A stretch of 64,000 bases of DNA from Stenotrophomonas rhizophila (GCF_007667275.1 NZ_VDQT01000005.1:1-64000); one strand, 5' to 3'. Shown: positions 33,724 to 42,792, numbered from the stretch's first letter. Numbers and translations are program-made. Notes: generated from the sequence alone by a model not told the origin.

Positions 33724-33751
33724 CTCGCAATACCAAGAGAACCCGTAAACG

Positions 33752-35026
33752 ATGGTAGACGCCGTAATCGCCGTACAACTTCTGGAAAACCTGCAGGACA
33801 CCCTCGAACCCTGGCCCTGGGCCTACACCACCATCGTGCTGTGCGCATTGGCGCTGGCCGCATGGCTGGCCAACTTCGTCACCAAGCGCATCCTGCTGCG
33901 CGGCCTGCGCCGGCTGGTGCGGCGCCTGCCGGGCCACGGTGCCGGCAACGAAGGCGGCAGCAACCTGCGGGTGATCTCGCGGCTGGCCAACGTGGTGCCC
34001 AGCATGGTCATCGCCGCCGGCATCCGGATCGTGCCGGACCTGCCGCCGCAGCTGGTGGAATTCGTCATCGGTGCCTGCCGGGCCTGGGCGGTCCTGACCG
34101 TCGCGCTGGCGGTCTCGCACGCGCTGGATGCGGCCAACGAGCTGTACGAGCGCCGCCCCGATGCCCGCAACAAGCCGATCAAGGGCTACCTGCAGGTCGT
34201 GAAGATCGTGGTCTTCGTGGTTGCCGGCCTGTCCATCGTCGCCACCCTGCTGGGGGTCAAGCTGGGCCCGCTGGTGACCGGGCTGGGCGCGGCCACGGCG
34301 GTGTTGATGCTGATCTTCCAGGACACCATCCTGTCGCTGGTGGCCAGCGTGCAGATCAGCGGAGATGGCCGCGTGCGGCTGGGCGACTGGATCGAAATGC
34401 CCAGCCAGAACGCGGATGGCGATGTGATCGATATCGCCCTGCACACCATCACCGTGCAGAACTTCGACAAGACCATCACCACCATCCCGACCAAGAAGCT
34501 GGTCACCGAGTCGTTCAAGAACTGGCGCGGCATGCAGGAAGCCGGCGGACGACGGATCAAGCGCGCGCTGTACCTGGACCAGCACAGCGTGGGGTTCGTC
34601 GACGAGGAAACGCTGGCGCGGCTGCAGCAGTTCGCGGTACTGGGCGACTACCTGCGCGACAAGCAGGCCGAACTGGCGCAGTGGAACACCGGGCTGCAGG
34701 CCAAGGGCATGGCCGCGGTCAATGCGCGCCGGGTCACCAACCTGGGCACCTTCCGCGCCTATGTCGAGCGCTACCTGCGCCAGCATCCGGGCATCCATAC
34801 GGACATGACGCTGCTGGTACGGCAGCTGCAGCCCACCACCGAAGGCCTGCCGCTGGAGGTGTACTGTTTCACCCGCACCACCGCCTGGGCCGGGTACGAA
34901 GGCATCCAGTCGGATGTGTTCGACCACCTGCTGGCGATCCTGCCGGTGTTCGGGCTGCGCGTATTCCAGGCCTCCAGCGATGCCATGCTGATGGCCGCGC
35001 AGCAGCAGCGGGTCGCCGCGGAGTAA
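33752..35026 (+). CDS. MscS-family mechanosensitive ion channel
   Basis: A 424-residue membrane protein with about five helices in the first 190 residues. The MscS pore region follows (LGPLVTGLGAATAVLMLIFQDTILSLVASVQI, ~170-205) and then the beta-domain motif RVRLGDWIEMPSQNADGDVIDIALHTITVQNFDKTITTIPTKKL. It is of the larger YbdG/MiniMscS type with an insertion before the C-terminal domain. It releases solutes upon hypo-osmotic shock or modulates that response. Confidence 0.93.
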   Translation: MVDAVIAVQLLENLQDTLEPWPWAYTTIVLCALALAAWLANFVTKRILLRGLRRLVRRLPGHGAGNEGGSNLRVISRLANVVPSMVIAAGIRIVPDLPPQLVEFVIGACRAWAVLTVALAVSHALDAANELYERRPDARNKPIKGYLQVVKIVVFVVAGLSIVATLLGVKLGPLVTGLGAATAVLMLIFQDTILSLVASVQISGDGRVRLGDWIEMPSQNADGDVIDIALHTITVQNFDKTITTIPTKKLVTESFKNWRGMQEAGGRRIKRALYLDQHSVGFVDEETLARLQQFAVLGDYLRDKQAELAQWNTGLQAKGMAAVNARRVTNLGTFRAYVERYLRQHPGIHTDMTLLVRQLQPTTEGLPLEVYCFTRTTAWAGYEGIQSDVFDHLLAILPVFGLRVFQASSDAMLMAAQQQRVAAE

Positions 35027-35136
35027 GCTCCTGTGCCTCCGGTGCTGCCTGGTCGGGACCGGAATTTCCCCTCGGGGATGAAAAATGAACGCCAAAATCC
35101 TCCACAAGGGGCTCGGGAACGCTAGAATCCCGGCCT

Positions 35137-35150
35137 TGTAAACGTTTTCA
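35137..35150. promoter_or_regulatory. LacI-family operator-like site before the GH3 gene
   Basis: TGTAAACGTTTTCA is a near-perfect inverted repeat around a central CG (TGTAAAC/TGAAAAC), the typical LacI/GalR operator shape. It lies nine bases after a TAGAAT candidate -10 (35123-35128) and 12 bases before the GTG start, a position suited to repression. No LacI-type regulator gene is in the window. Confidence 0.65.
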
Positions 35151-35162
35151 TAAGGACCGCCG

Positions 35163-37337
35163 GTGGCCTCCGATCGCATCGAAACCCTCATTGCCCAGAT
35201 GACCGTCGAAGAAAAAGTCGGCCAGCTGGGTGTGTTCGCGGACATGGTCCGGCCGTTCGCGCCGGACGTGAATCCCGAAGCCAACGTCAGCAACGCCGAC
35301 CAGGTGCTGCAGCAGGTACGCGAAGGCAAGGTGGGCTCGCTGTTCAATGGCGTGGGCGTGGAAGCCGGCCGCCGCATCCAGCAGGTGGCACTGGAAGAAA
35401 GCCGCCTGCGCATTCCGGTGATCCTGGCCGCCGATGTCATCCATGGCATGCGCACCGTGTTCCCGATCCCGCTGGGTGAAGCGGCCAGCTTCGAACCCGA
35501 CCTGGCCGAGCGCACCGCGCGCGCCACCGCCGTGGAAGCCACCGCTGCCGGCCTGCACTGGACCTACGCACCGGCCGTGGACATCGCCCGCGACCAGCGC
35601 TGGGGCCGCGGTGCCGAAGGCGCCGGCGAAGACGTGGTGCTGGGCTGTGCGTTCGCCGCCGCCCGCGTGCGCGGCTTCCAGGGCCCGGACCTGCGTGCGG
35701 CCGACGCGCTGCTGGCCACGCCCAAGCATTTCGCCGCCTACGGCGCGGTCATGGCCGGCATGGAATACAACATGGTGGACATCTCGCCGCAGACCCTGCG
35801 CGACGTGCACCTGCCGCCGTTCAAGGCCGCCTTTGAAGCCGGCGCGATCACCGTGATGTCGTCCTTCAACGACATCAACGGCGTGCCCGCCAGCGCCAAC
35901 GCCGAACTGCTGACCGACATCCTGCGCGGCGAGTGGAACTTCCCGGGCGTGGTGATTTCCGATTACACCGCCGACATGGAGCTGGTCGCGCACGGCTACG
36001 CCGCCGACGACCGCGATGCCACCGCCAAGGCGTTCACCGCCGGCCTGGACCTGAGCATGCAGAGCGGCTTCTATGCCGTGCACCTGCCGGACCTGGTCGA
36101 GAGCGGCGAAGTGCCGATGGCCACGCTGGACGAGTCGGTGCGCCGCATCCTCAAGCTGAAGGAAGCGATCGGCCTGTTCGACGATCCGTACCGTTCGCTG
36201 GACCTGGCCCGCGAAGCCGACACCTCCTACCTGGCCGCGCACGATGAACTCTCGCGCGATGCCGCGCGCCGTTCCATCGTGCTGCTGAAGAACGACGGCA
36301 ACGTGCTGCCGCTGCGAAAGAGCGGGCAGAAGATCGCGCTGATCGGTCCGTTCGTGCAGGACCGCGACAACATCGAGGGCTGCTGGACGCTGTTCGGCGA
36401 CAAGGACCGCTACGTCACCCTGGAAGCCGGCGTGCGCGCGGCGATCAGCGATGAAAACCTGCTGGAGATCGTGCCGGGCTGCGACCTTGAAGCGGCCGTG
36501 CAGGACGGAATCGAACAGGCCGTGGCGGCCGCGCTGCGTGCGGACGTGGTGGTGCTGGCGCTGGGCGAACCGCAACGCTACAGCGGTGAAGCGCAGTCGC
36601 GCGTGGAAATCACCCTGCCGCCGGCGCAGCAGGCGCTGGCCGAAGCGGTGGCGATGACCGGCAAGCCGCTCGTCGTGCTGCTACGCAATGGCCGCGCGCT
36701 GGCCCTGCAGGGCGCGGTGCGCAATGCGCAGGCGGTGGCGGTCACCTGGTACCTGGGCACCCAGACCGGCCCGGCCGTGGCCGACGTGCTGTTCGGCGAC
36801 TACAACCCGTCCGGGCGCCTGCCGGTCAGCTTCCCGCAGGTGTCGGGGCAGCAGCCGTTCTTCTACAACCACCCGCGTACCGGTCGCCCGGAGCTGCCGA
36901 CGATGTCGGAGTTCAAGGCGCGCTGGCGCGAGATTCCGAACGCGCCGCTGTACCCGTTCGGGCACGGCCTGGGCTATACCACGTTCGACTACGGCGTACC
37001 GCAGCTGGGCAGTGCATCGCTGGGCTGGGACGACACCTTGGAGATCACCACCACGCTCACGAACACCGGCGCGGTGGCGGGCGAGGAAGTGGTGCAGCTG
37101 TACATCCACGACCGCGTGGCCAGCCGTGTGCGGCCGGTGCGCGAGCTGAAGGATTTCCGCAAGGTGGCGCTGCAGCCGGGCGAAAGCACCCAGGTGCGCT
37201 TCACCCTGGATCGCCACGCACTGGGCTTCACCGGTCGTGACGGCGTGTTCCGTGCGGAGCCGGGTCAGTTCGACCTGTGGGTATGCGCCTCCTCGGCCAG
37301 CGGCGAGCCGGTCGTCTTCGAACTGCTGGCAAGCTGA
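35163..37337 (+). CDS. Glycoside hydrolase family 3 beta-glucosidase (BglX-like)
   Basis: A 724-residue enzyme hydrolysing terminal beta-linked glucosyl or xylosyl residues. It has the GH3 barrel (residues ~1-330; PKHFAAYG at ~187 and the nucleophile Asp in GVVISDYTADMEL at ~264), the alpha/beta sandwich domain (~370-560) and a fibronectin III-like tail (~600-724; EEVVQLYIHDRVASRVRPVRELKDFRKV). No signal peptide follows the GTG start at 35163, so it appears cytoplasmic, implying uptake of oligosaccharides; alternative starts would only shorten it. Control by a LacI-type repressor is suggested by the upstream site. Confidence 0.94.
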   Translation: MASDRIETLIAQMTVEEKVGQLGVFADMVRPFAPDVNPEANVSNADQVLQQVREGKVGSLFNGVGVEAGRRIQQVALEESRLRIPVILAADVIHGMRTVFPIPLGEAASFEPDLAERTARATAVEATAAGLHWTYAPAVDIARDQRWGRGAEGAGEDVVLGCAFAAARVRGFQGPDLRAADALLATPKHFAAYGAVMAGMEYNMVDISPQTLRDVHLPPFKAAFEAGAITVMSSFNDINGVPASANAELLTDILRGEWNFPGVVISDYTADMELVAHGYAADDRDATAKAFTAGLDLSMQSGFYAVHLPDLVESGEVPMATLDESVRRILKLKEAIGLFDDPYRSLDLAREADTSYLAAHDELSRDAARRSIVLLKNDGNVLPLRKSGQKIALIGPFVQDRDNIEGCWTLFGDKDRYVTLEAGVRAAISDENLLEIVPGCDLEAAVQDGIEQAVAAALRADVVVLALGEPQRYSGEAQSRVEITLPPAQQALAEAVAMTGKPLVVLLRNGRALALQGAVRNAQAVAVTWYLGTQTGPAVADVLFGDYNPSGRLPVSFPQVSGQQPFFYNHPRTGRPELPTMSEFKARWREIPNAPLYPFGHGLGYTTFDYGVPQLGSASLGWDDTLEITTTLTNTGAVAGEEVVQLYIHDRVASRVRPVRELKDFRKVALQPGESTQVRFTLDRHALGFTGRDGVFRAEPGQFDLWVCASSASGEPVVFELLAS

Positions 37338-37378
37338 GGTAACGCTCTGCAGGCCGACATGTCGTCCTGCGCACCGAC

Positions 37379-37400
37379 GTAGAGCCGGGCTCTGCCCGGC
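37379..37400 (+). repeat. SMAG/REP element, GCCGGGC-GCCCGGC type
   Basis: GTAG at 37379 followed by AGCCGGGCTCTGCCCGGC, a relative of the AGCGGGGC type. Confidence 0.85.
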
Positions 37401-37478
37401 AATCCGTCGACCCAACCGTCATCGGTGGCTGACACCGATGACGCTACGCTGCGTCTTTGCACCCCTGCGGAGCCGCCC

Positions 37479-38102
37479 ATGCGCCTGATCACGATCCTGC
37501 TTCCCACCTTGATGCTGGCTGCCTGCAGCCAGCCCACGCCGCCGGCAGATGAGGCGAGCGCACCGTCGACTTCGCCGCCGGCCACCACCGCCTCCGCGGC
37601 CGAAGATGCGCCGCAGGCCGGGTTGTCGCCCGATGCAGTGGAGCCCAGCAGCGCGGCAACGCCGGATACCGCGCCGCCGGTGGCGGGCACGGATTCCGCC
37701 GCCACGCCGGCGGGCCCTGCGGACCAAAGCGAAGCCGGAGCGCGCGAACGCATCGGCAAACTGCTCGGCGATGCCGACCAGTACGAGGCGGTGTTCAACG
37801 ACCTGCAGCGCGGTGTCGCCGCGGGTGATCGTGCCGCCGTGGCAGGCCTGATGCGTTACCCCGTGCGGGTCACCATCGCCGGCAAAAACCAGAACGTGGC
37901 CGACGCCGCCGCGTTCCAGCGCGACTACGACAAGATCGTGACCCCGGCGCTTGCAAAGCTGATTGCCGAGCAGAAGTTCGACACCCTGTTCGTGAACTGG
38001 CAGGGCGTGATGCTGGGCCAGGGCGAGGTGTGGATCAACGGCAAGTGCCTGGACAAGGAATGCACGAAGAGCGAGGTGAAGGTCAACAATATCGGGCAAT
38101 GA
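37479..38102 (+). CDS. Lipoprotein of unknown function
   Basis: A 207-residue protein with a lipoprotein signal (MRLITILLPTLMLAACSQ, lipobox LAAC). Next come about 85 residues of low-complexity Ala/Pro/Ser/Thr linker, then a compact C-terminal domain of ~100 residues (YEAVFNDLQRGVAAGDRAAVAGLMRYPVRVTIAG...GEVWINGKC). The latter resembles the NTF2-like/DUF4440 style of fold seen in small periplasmic proteins; this is an impression only. A Cys pair (KCLDKEC) lies near the end. The ATG at 37479 gives the lipobox. Confidence 0.85.
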   Translation: MRLITILLPTLMLAACSQPTPPADEASAPSTSPPATTASAAEDAPQAGLSPDAVEPSSAATPDTAPPVAGTDSAATPAGPADQSEAGARERIGKLLGDADQYEAVFNDLQRGVAAGDRAAVAGLMRYPVRVTIAGKNQNVADAAAFQRDYDKIVTPALAKLIAEQKFDTLFVNWQGVMLGQGEVWINGKCLDKECTKSEVKVNNIGQ

Positions 38103-38149
38103 CGCATGCCTTCGTTTAAGGTCATGCGTTACCGGATGTTGATGGCGTA

Positions 38150-38177
38150 TCGGCGGTCGTTTGGGAACCGACCCTAC
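38150..38177 (-). repeat. Right arm of a GTAGGGTCG composite repeat
   Basis: CGGCGGTCGTTTGGGAACCG leads into ACCCTACC, with the inner GGTCATGCGTTACC at 38120-38133. It ends 13 bp before the 29-bp minisatellite. Confidence 0.85.
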
Positions 38178-38190
38178 CTCACTGCCGCCG

Positions 38191-38625
38191 CGCCACCGCA
38201 TGCACCGCCCATCCCGCCGCGTCACCGCATTCACCGCATATGCCGGCGCGTCACCGCATGCGCCGCAGATGCCGGCGCGCCACCGCATGCGCCGCACATG
38301 CCGGTACGCCACCGCATGCGCCGCATATGCCGGCACGCCACCGCATGCACCGCACATGCCGGCACGTCACCGCATGCGCCGCACATGCCGGCACGCCACG
38401 GCATGCGCCGCATATGCCGGCACGCCACCGCATGCGCCGCACATGCCGGCGCGTCACCGCATGCGCCGCATATGCCGGCACGCCACCGCATGCGCCGCAC
38501 ATGCCGGCACGCCACCGCATGCACCGCCCATGCCGGCACGCCACCGCATGCGCCGCACATGCCGGCGCGTCACCACATGCGCCGCACATGCCGGCACGCC
38601 ACCGCATGCGCCGCAGATGCCGGCG
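38191..38625. repeat. 29-bp minisatellite, 15 units
   Basis: Fifteen contiguous units of exactly 29 bp begin CGYCACCGCATGCRCCGCA and continue RATGCCGGYR. Because 29 is not a multiple of three, and the unit has no stop triplet in most frames, long open frames run through it on both strands, but none shows coding character. Units vary at about five positions, so it appears to be an aged but still regular array. It is bracketed by GTAGGGTCG-type repeat arms at 38150-38177 and 38631-38657 and fills the gap between the lipoprotein and sugar dehydrogenase genes. Confidence 0.95.
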
Positions 38626-38630
38626 CGCTG

Positions 38631-38657
38631 GTAGGGTCGCATCCCGATCGACCGCCA
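38631..38657 (+). repeat. Left arm of a GTAGGGTCG composite repeat
   Basis: GTAGGGTCGCATCCCGATCG, then ACCGCC, followed by GTTCGGTAATGGCATGACC at 38674-38692. It lies five bases after the minisatellite, mirroring the arm on the other side. Confidence 0.85.
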
Positions 38658-38733
38658 TGGAGTTGCCCGCGTTCGGTAATGGCATGACCCTTGGCGGGGA
38701 AGGCCGGGCATCGCCCGGCGCCCCCCACCTGCT

Positions 38734-39891
38734 TCAGCCCTTCGGGGTGAGCTTCAACAGCTTGCCGTTGCTGCCGTCTTCCAGCAGCCAGATCGCGCCG
38801 TCCGGGCCCTGCTCCACTTCGCGGATGCGCTCGCCCATCAGGAATCGTTCGGCTTCGTGCGCGGTGTCGCCTTCCAACGCCACCCGAACCAGCGAGGTGG
38901 ACGACAGCCCGCCGATGAAACCGCTGCCCTGCCATTGCGGGAACAGCTTGCCGCTGTAGATGATGAAACCCGCCGGCGAGATCACCGGGGTCCAGGTCAC
39001 CTTCGGTGCCTTGAACTCCGGGCGCGTGTCGTGGTCGGGAATGTCGCGGCCATCGTAATGGTTGCCGTTGGACACGATCGGGTAGCCGTAGTTGGCGCCA
39101 CGTTCGATCAGGTTCAGCTCGTCGCCACCGGCAGGGCCCATCTCATGCACCCACAGTTTGCCGTTCGCGTCAAAAGCGATGCCCAGCGCGTTGCGGTGGC
39201 CCAGCGACCACACCTGTGCGGCCACGCCACCCTTCGAGGCAAACGGGTTGTCCGCCGGCACGCTCCCATCGTCGTTGAGGCGGATGATCTTGCCCAGGTT
39301 GCCGCCCATGTCCTGCGCCGGATCGAACTTCTGCCGTTCGCTGGAGGTGATCCACAGCTTGCCATCGGGGCCGAATGCGAGGCGATGGCCGTAGTGGCCC
39401 TTGCCTTCCACCTTCGGGGTCTGGCGCCAGATCACCTTGAAGTCTTCCAGCGTGCCGCTGCCATCGGCGGCCAGCACCAGCTTGGCGCGCCCCACCGCGG
39501 CACCGCGGGTGTCCTTCTCGCCTTCTTCGGCGTAGCTCAGGTACACCAGCTGGTTCTGCGCGAACTGCGGGTGCGGCAGCACGTCACCAAAGCCGCCCTG
39601 GCCGCCGTAGGCCACCTTCGGCACGCCGGTGATCTCCGCGCTCTTGCGTGTGGTCAGGTTGAAGTGCTTGAGCCTGCCTTCCTTCTCGGTCACCAGCAGG
39701 CTGCCGTCCGGCAGGAAGCTCATCGCCCAGGGCTGGTCGAAGCGGGCGAATTCGGTGGCGGTGAATGGCCATTGCGCCTTCTCCAGCGCGGGCGCGGCGG
39801 CCTTGGCCGGGGCATCGGCGGCAACGCAGGCGGTGGTGAACAGGGCCGGCGTGGCGGCGAGGGCAAGCGTGAGCAGCAGGCGGCGGGTCAT
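38734..39891 (-). CDS. PQQ-dependent aldose sugar dehydrogenase, secreted
   Basis: A 385-residue six-bladed beta-propeller of the soluble glucose dehydrogenase/YliI type, which oxidises aldoses in the periplasm with PQQ. The signal peptide is MTRRLLLTLALAATPALFTTACVA. Characteristic motifs: FDQPWAMSFLPDGSLLVTEKEGRL, GQGGFGDVLPHPQF, GHYGHRLAFGPDGKLWITSSER, VWSLGHRNALGIAFDANGKLWVHEMGPAGGDELNLIERGANYGYP. The ATG at 39891 has TGGAGA upstream. TTAC upstream of VAA could act as a lipobox, so lipid anchoring is possible. Confidence 0.93.
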   Translation of the reverse strand: MTRRLLLTLALAATPALFTTACVAADAPAKAAAPALEKAQWPFTATEFARFDQPWAMSFLPDGSLLVTEKEGRLKHFNLTTRKSAEITGVPKVAYGGQGGFGDVLPHPQFAQNQLVYLSYAEEGEKDTRGAAVGRAKLVLAADGSGTLEDFKVIWRQTPKVEGKGHYGHRLAFGPDGKLWITSSERQKFDPAQDMGGNLGKIIRLNDDGSVPADNPFASKGGVAAQVWSLGHRNALGIAFDANGKLWVHEMGPAGGDELNLIERGANYGYPIVSNGNHYDGRDIPDHDTRPEFKAPKVTWTPVISPAGFIIYSGKLFPQWQGSGFIGGLSSTSLVRVALEGDTAHEAERFLMGERIREVEQGPDGAIWLLEDGSNGKLLKLTPKG

Positions 39892-40009
39892 GGGAAATCT
39901 CCAGAAGGGGACGCGAATGGCCAAGCGATGTTGTACACCATGCCCATCAACGCGGCGTGGACCATAGGTCATCCCGCGGGGAGGACATCACGCCGGGGCG
40001 CACACATGA

Positions 40010-40041
40010 AAACACCCGTGGCCTCGCCGCCACGGGTGTTT
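40010..40041 (-). terminator. Rho-independent terminator of the 40067-40429 gene
   Basis: AAACACCCGTGGC (40010-40022) pairs with GCCACGGGTGTTT (40029-40041) around CTCGCC; on the minus strand it ends in TTTT. It lies 26 bp after the stop of the leftward gene. Confidence 0.85.
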
Positions 40042-40066
40042 GGGGATGGCCGACGATGCCGCGCCG

Positions 40067-40429
40067 TCAGGTGCCGCGCGGAACGCCCCTGTCCAGGTGC
40101 GACTGGTGCAGGGCGGTGGACTCGTCCCAGCCGCGGCGAACCGCGTTGCGGGCCTGCGCCCAGGTCAGCTTGCTGGTCGCCTGTTCACGCGCCCAGCGCG
40201 ATTCCAGTTCGGCTTCCACCTGCTCGTAGGCTTCAATCACTTCATCGGCGCGGGTACGGGTGTGGCGCGAGCTGTAGCCGAGGTAGTAGGCCGGCTCGTA
40301 ATCCTCGAATGCCAGGTTGCTGTCGTAGTACGGCTCAGCGCTGAAGCGCTCGCGCCAGTAATCCGAGACCGCTTCGCGCGGCACGCCGTCTTCCGGCACC
40401 CGGCCGGGAATCTGGTAGTCAGGGCTCAT
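40067..40429 (-). CDS. Conserved hypothetical acidic protein
   Basis: A 120-residue soluble protein without signal or membrane segment. The N-terminal half is rich in Tyr and acidic residues (DYWRERFSAEPYYDSNLAFEDYEPAYYLGYSSR). The C-terminal half is helical (ADEVIEAYEQVEAELESRWAREQ) and ends in KLTWAQARNAVRRGWDES, a motif I recall from small stress-associated hypothetical proteins in diverse bacteria. No function is assigned. It is monocistronic, with its own terminator. Confidence 0.82.
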   Translation of the reverse strand: MSPDYQIPGRVPEDGVPREAVSDYWRERFSAEPYYDSNLAFEDYEPAYYLGYSSRHTRTRADEVIEAYEQVEAELESRWAREQATSKLTWAQARNAVRRGWDESTALHQSHLDRGVPRGT

Positions 40430-40537
40430 GTGTGGCTCCGGTTGGGTGAGGCTTCAACCTACCGGTGGGCCGGTTAACGCGGCGGGCGCGTGGGGTGAAT
40501 GTCGGGTCAAGGGTGCTGAAGGGGAGGTGGGTGGTTC

Positions 40538-40655
40538 AGCCACGCAGGGCGTGGCTCTACGGATTCATGTTCCATCCGGGCGTAGAGCCACGCCCTGCGT
40601 GGCTTGCGTGCGCGTGGTTGCCCCGACCAGCCGTAGAGCCACGCCCTGCGTGGCT
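40538..40655. repeat. Three SMAG/REP elements, AGCCACGC-GCGTGGCT type
   Basis: Copies at 40538-40560 (CTAC at the right end), 40582-40603 and 40633-40655 (both with GTAG at the left end), the first facing the other two. Confidence 0.9.
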
Positions 40656-40678
40656 GCACGCGGTGCCACAACGTCCCA

Positions 40679-41968
40679 TCAACCCTTGCGCGGCACCAGA
40701 TAGATCACCGCGCCCACCGCGAATGCGATCAGCGCCGCAGCGATGTTCTGCCAGCTCGCACTGGCGAACAGCGCCAGGCACAGCACCAGCGCCAGGATCG
40801 GAATCAACGGTCCGCCCGGCAGCTTCAATGCGCCGGGCCGGTCGCGGAAGCGGCGCGCCAGCACGATCACCGCCGCCGCCGTGCCGATGTAGGCGAACAG
40901 GCGCGTGGTCATCGACAACAACGCCAGCTGCACGAACGAACCAGACAGGGCCAGCACCAGCGCGATCACCCCCTGGGTGACGATCGCCGCGGCCGGCGTA
41001 CGGAAGCGCGGGTGCACCTGGGCCAGGAATTTCGGCCCGTAGCCATCGCGTGCCAGCGCGAACAGGAAGCGCGGCCCCATCATCATCGTGTTGCTGTTGG
41101 TGCCCAGGATCGAAATCGTCGCGCCCACGGTGAGGATCAACGCCAGCGCCTCGCCACCGAACCCGGCCGCCGCATCGGCCAGCGGCGTGGCTGAATCGGC
41201 CAGCCCGGGCAGCGTGCCCTGCGCGATGAACTGCACCGCGCCGTAGATCACCGTCACCGTGATGATCATGGTGATCAAGGCAAACGGAATGTCACGGCGC
41301 GGGTTGCGGTACTCACCGGCAGCGGCCGGAATGTTTTCGAAACCGGCATAGGCATACAGCAGCAGCAGCGCCGCCTCGCCCATGCGCTGCAGGTCGTGCG
41401 GGTCCGGTCGTGCGCCGGAGAACGCCAGGTCGGTGTCCACGTAGAACGCACCAATCGCCACGAACAGCAGCAGCGGCACCAGCTTGCCGACCACCAGCAC
41501 CACCCCGGTGCGTGCGGCCGAGCGCACCCCGGCCACGTTCACCGCGGTCAAAAAGCCCAGCGACACCACGATCACCACCACCCGGCCCAGGTCGTGCCCG
41601 GCCCACGGCCAGAAGCGCGCCACCGCATCGGCCAGCGCGTTGCTCAACGCCGCCGCCGAACTGATGCGGGTCAGCCAGATCATCCAGCCGATCTCGAACC
41701 CGGCAAAGCGCCCGAACGCCTCGCGCGCATACAGGTAGCTGCCGCCGGGCTCGTCGAAGTAACTGGCCGCCTGCGCGTAGCACAGCACCAGCAGCGCCAC
41801 CACGATGCCCGCCGCCACCACGCCCCACAGGCTGAACGGACCCAGCAGCAGCACGGTGGCGGCCGGCAGCAGATAGATGCCGCTGCCGATCACATCGTTG
41901 ATCGACAGCCCGACGATCTGCCAGCGGCTGACCGCGCGTTCCAGCTGCGGTTCGGTCGGTGTGCTCAT
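40679..41968 (-). CDS. APC-family amino acid permease
   Basis: A 429-residue permease with about 12 helices. The first helix carries the substrate-site signature LSINDVIGSGIYLLPAATVLLLGPFSLW; later motifs are YFDEPGGSYLYAREAFGRFAGFEIGW and YAYAGFENIPAAAGEYRNPRRDIPFAL. The ATG at 41968 overlaps the stop of the upstream L,D-transpeptidase-fold gene (ATGA), showing translational coupling. In this cluster it would import the amino acids or small peptides released from murein; substrate specificity is not readable. Confidence 0.92.
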   Translation of the reverse strand: MSTPTEPQLERAVSRWQIVGLSINDVIGSGIYLLPAATVLLLGPFSLWGVVAAGIVVALLVLCYAQAASYFDEPGGSYLYAREAFGRFAGFEIGWMIWLTRISSAAALSNALADAVARFWPWAGHDLGRVVVIVVSLGFLTAVNVAGVRSAARTGVVLVVGKLVPLLLFVAIGAFYVDTDLAFSGARPDPHDLQRMGEAALLLLYAYAGFENIPAAAGEYRNPRRDIPFALITMIITVTVIYGAVQFIAQGTLPGLADSATPLADAAAGFGGEALALILTVGATISILGTNSNTMMMGPRFLFALARDGYGPKFLAQVHPRFRTPAAAIVTQGVIALVLALSGSFVQLALLSMTTRLFAYIGTAAAVIVLARRFRDRPGALKLPGGPLIPILALVLCLALFASASWQNIAAALIAFAVGAVIYLVPRKG

Positions 41969-42774
41969 CGCGCCGCCTCGGACTGCGGCGGCAGCGTCGG
42001 CAGTGCCCATGGACCTTGCAGGCGATGGTACTGCGCGCGCGGCAGCAGCACGAAGATCGGCTTCTGCGCCGGGTCCAGCCACTTCAGCAGGGCACGCATG
42101 TGTTCGGGCTGCATCGCCGTGCAGCCGGCGGTGGCCTCGCCCGGCGTGCGCCACAGGTGGGCGAAGATGCAGCTGCCCTTGCCCGCTTTGCCGCCGGGGT
42201 TGTGCTCGATCACGAAGCCCTCGCGATAGCGCACGTCACCCTTGTTGTGCAGGTCCAGCCGCATCGGTTCGGTGGAGCCTTCCACCGCCTCCGCACCCAC
42301 CACCTCGGCATCGACGATGCGGTTGTAGTACTTCGAATCCGGGACGTCCATGCAGTAGGAGCTGGCCAGCATCGGCTGGTAGGGCAGGGCGGTATCGGCC
42401 TTGGCGGCATACCCGAACGCAGTGCCCAGGAAGAACATGCCGGCCGGGCTGCGGCCATCGCCTTCCTGCTTGATCGGGTCGCCGGGTTGCTGCGCACCTT
42501 CATCGGTCGGGTTGGGCCGCAGGCCCACGCCCCAGGCGCTGCCGTTGCGGCCCACGGCGACCGCGAACGGCTCGCCTTCCGCCTGCCAACCCTTGGCATC
42601 GGCATACGTGTAGGCCTGCAGCGAACCCTGGGTGGCGTCCCAGCCATCGGTGGTGACCACGATCATCTGGCGGGTGTCCTGCACCAGCGGCACGGGCGGC
42701 GGGGCCAGCGCGGCAGCGGGCAGGGCGCTGGCAACCAGCACGACGGCAAGGGCGGAACGCAGCAGCGGCAGCAT
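41965..42774 (-). CDS. L,D-transpeptidase-fold (YafK/ErfK-like) secreted protein
   Basis: A 269-residue exported protein (signal MLPLLRSALAVVLVASALPAAALA). The catalytic-like block GSCIFAHLWRTPGEATAGCTAMQPEHM (~205-235) holds the His and Cys of the YkuD-type L,D-transpeptidase site (H...GCT). Upstream DGRSPAGMFFLGTAFGYA matches the family's (D)G.TP.G.F..G element. Members crosslink or hydrolyse meso-DAP-containing peptides, or anchor proteins. It lies between the RpiR regulator and permease genes. Confidence 0.88.
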   Translation of the reverse strand: MLPLLRSALAVVLVASALPAAALAPPPVPLVQDTRQMIVVTTDGWDATQGSLQAYTYADAKGWQAEGEPFAVAVGRNGSAWGVGLRPNPTDEGAQQPGDPIKQEGDGRSPAGMFFLGTAFGYAAKADTALPYQPMLASSYCMDVPDSKYYNRIVDAEVVGAEAVEGSTEPMRLDLHNKGDVRYREGFVIEHNPGGKAGKGSCIFAHLWRTPGEATAGCTAMQPEHMRALLKWLDPAQKPIFVLLPRAQYHRLQGPWALPTLPPQSEAAR

Positions 42775-42792
42775 CGTGGTGGACTCCGGGAA

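Noticed and set aside
38191..38625. Possible CRISPR array because of a 29-bp unit
   Set aside because: The units are contiguous with no unique spacers, and no cas genes are in the window.
38106..38687. Long open frames through the 38.2-38.6 kb repeats encoding His/Arg/Met-rich repeat peptides
   Set aside because: The frames exist only because the 29-bp unit lacks stops in most frames on both strands; the same peptide pattern appears in shifted frames and there is no start signal or family match.
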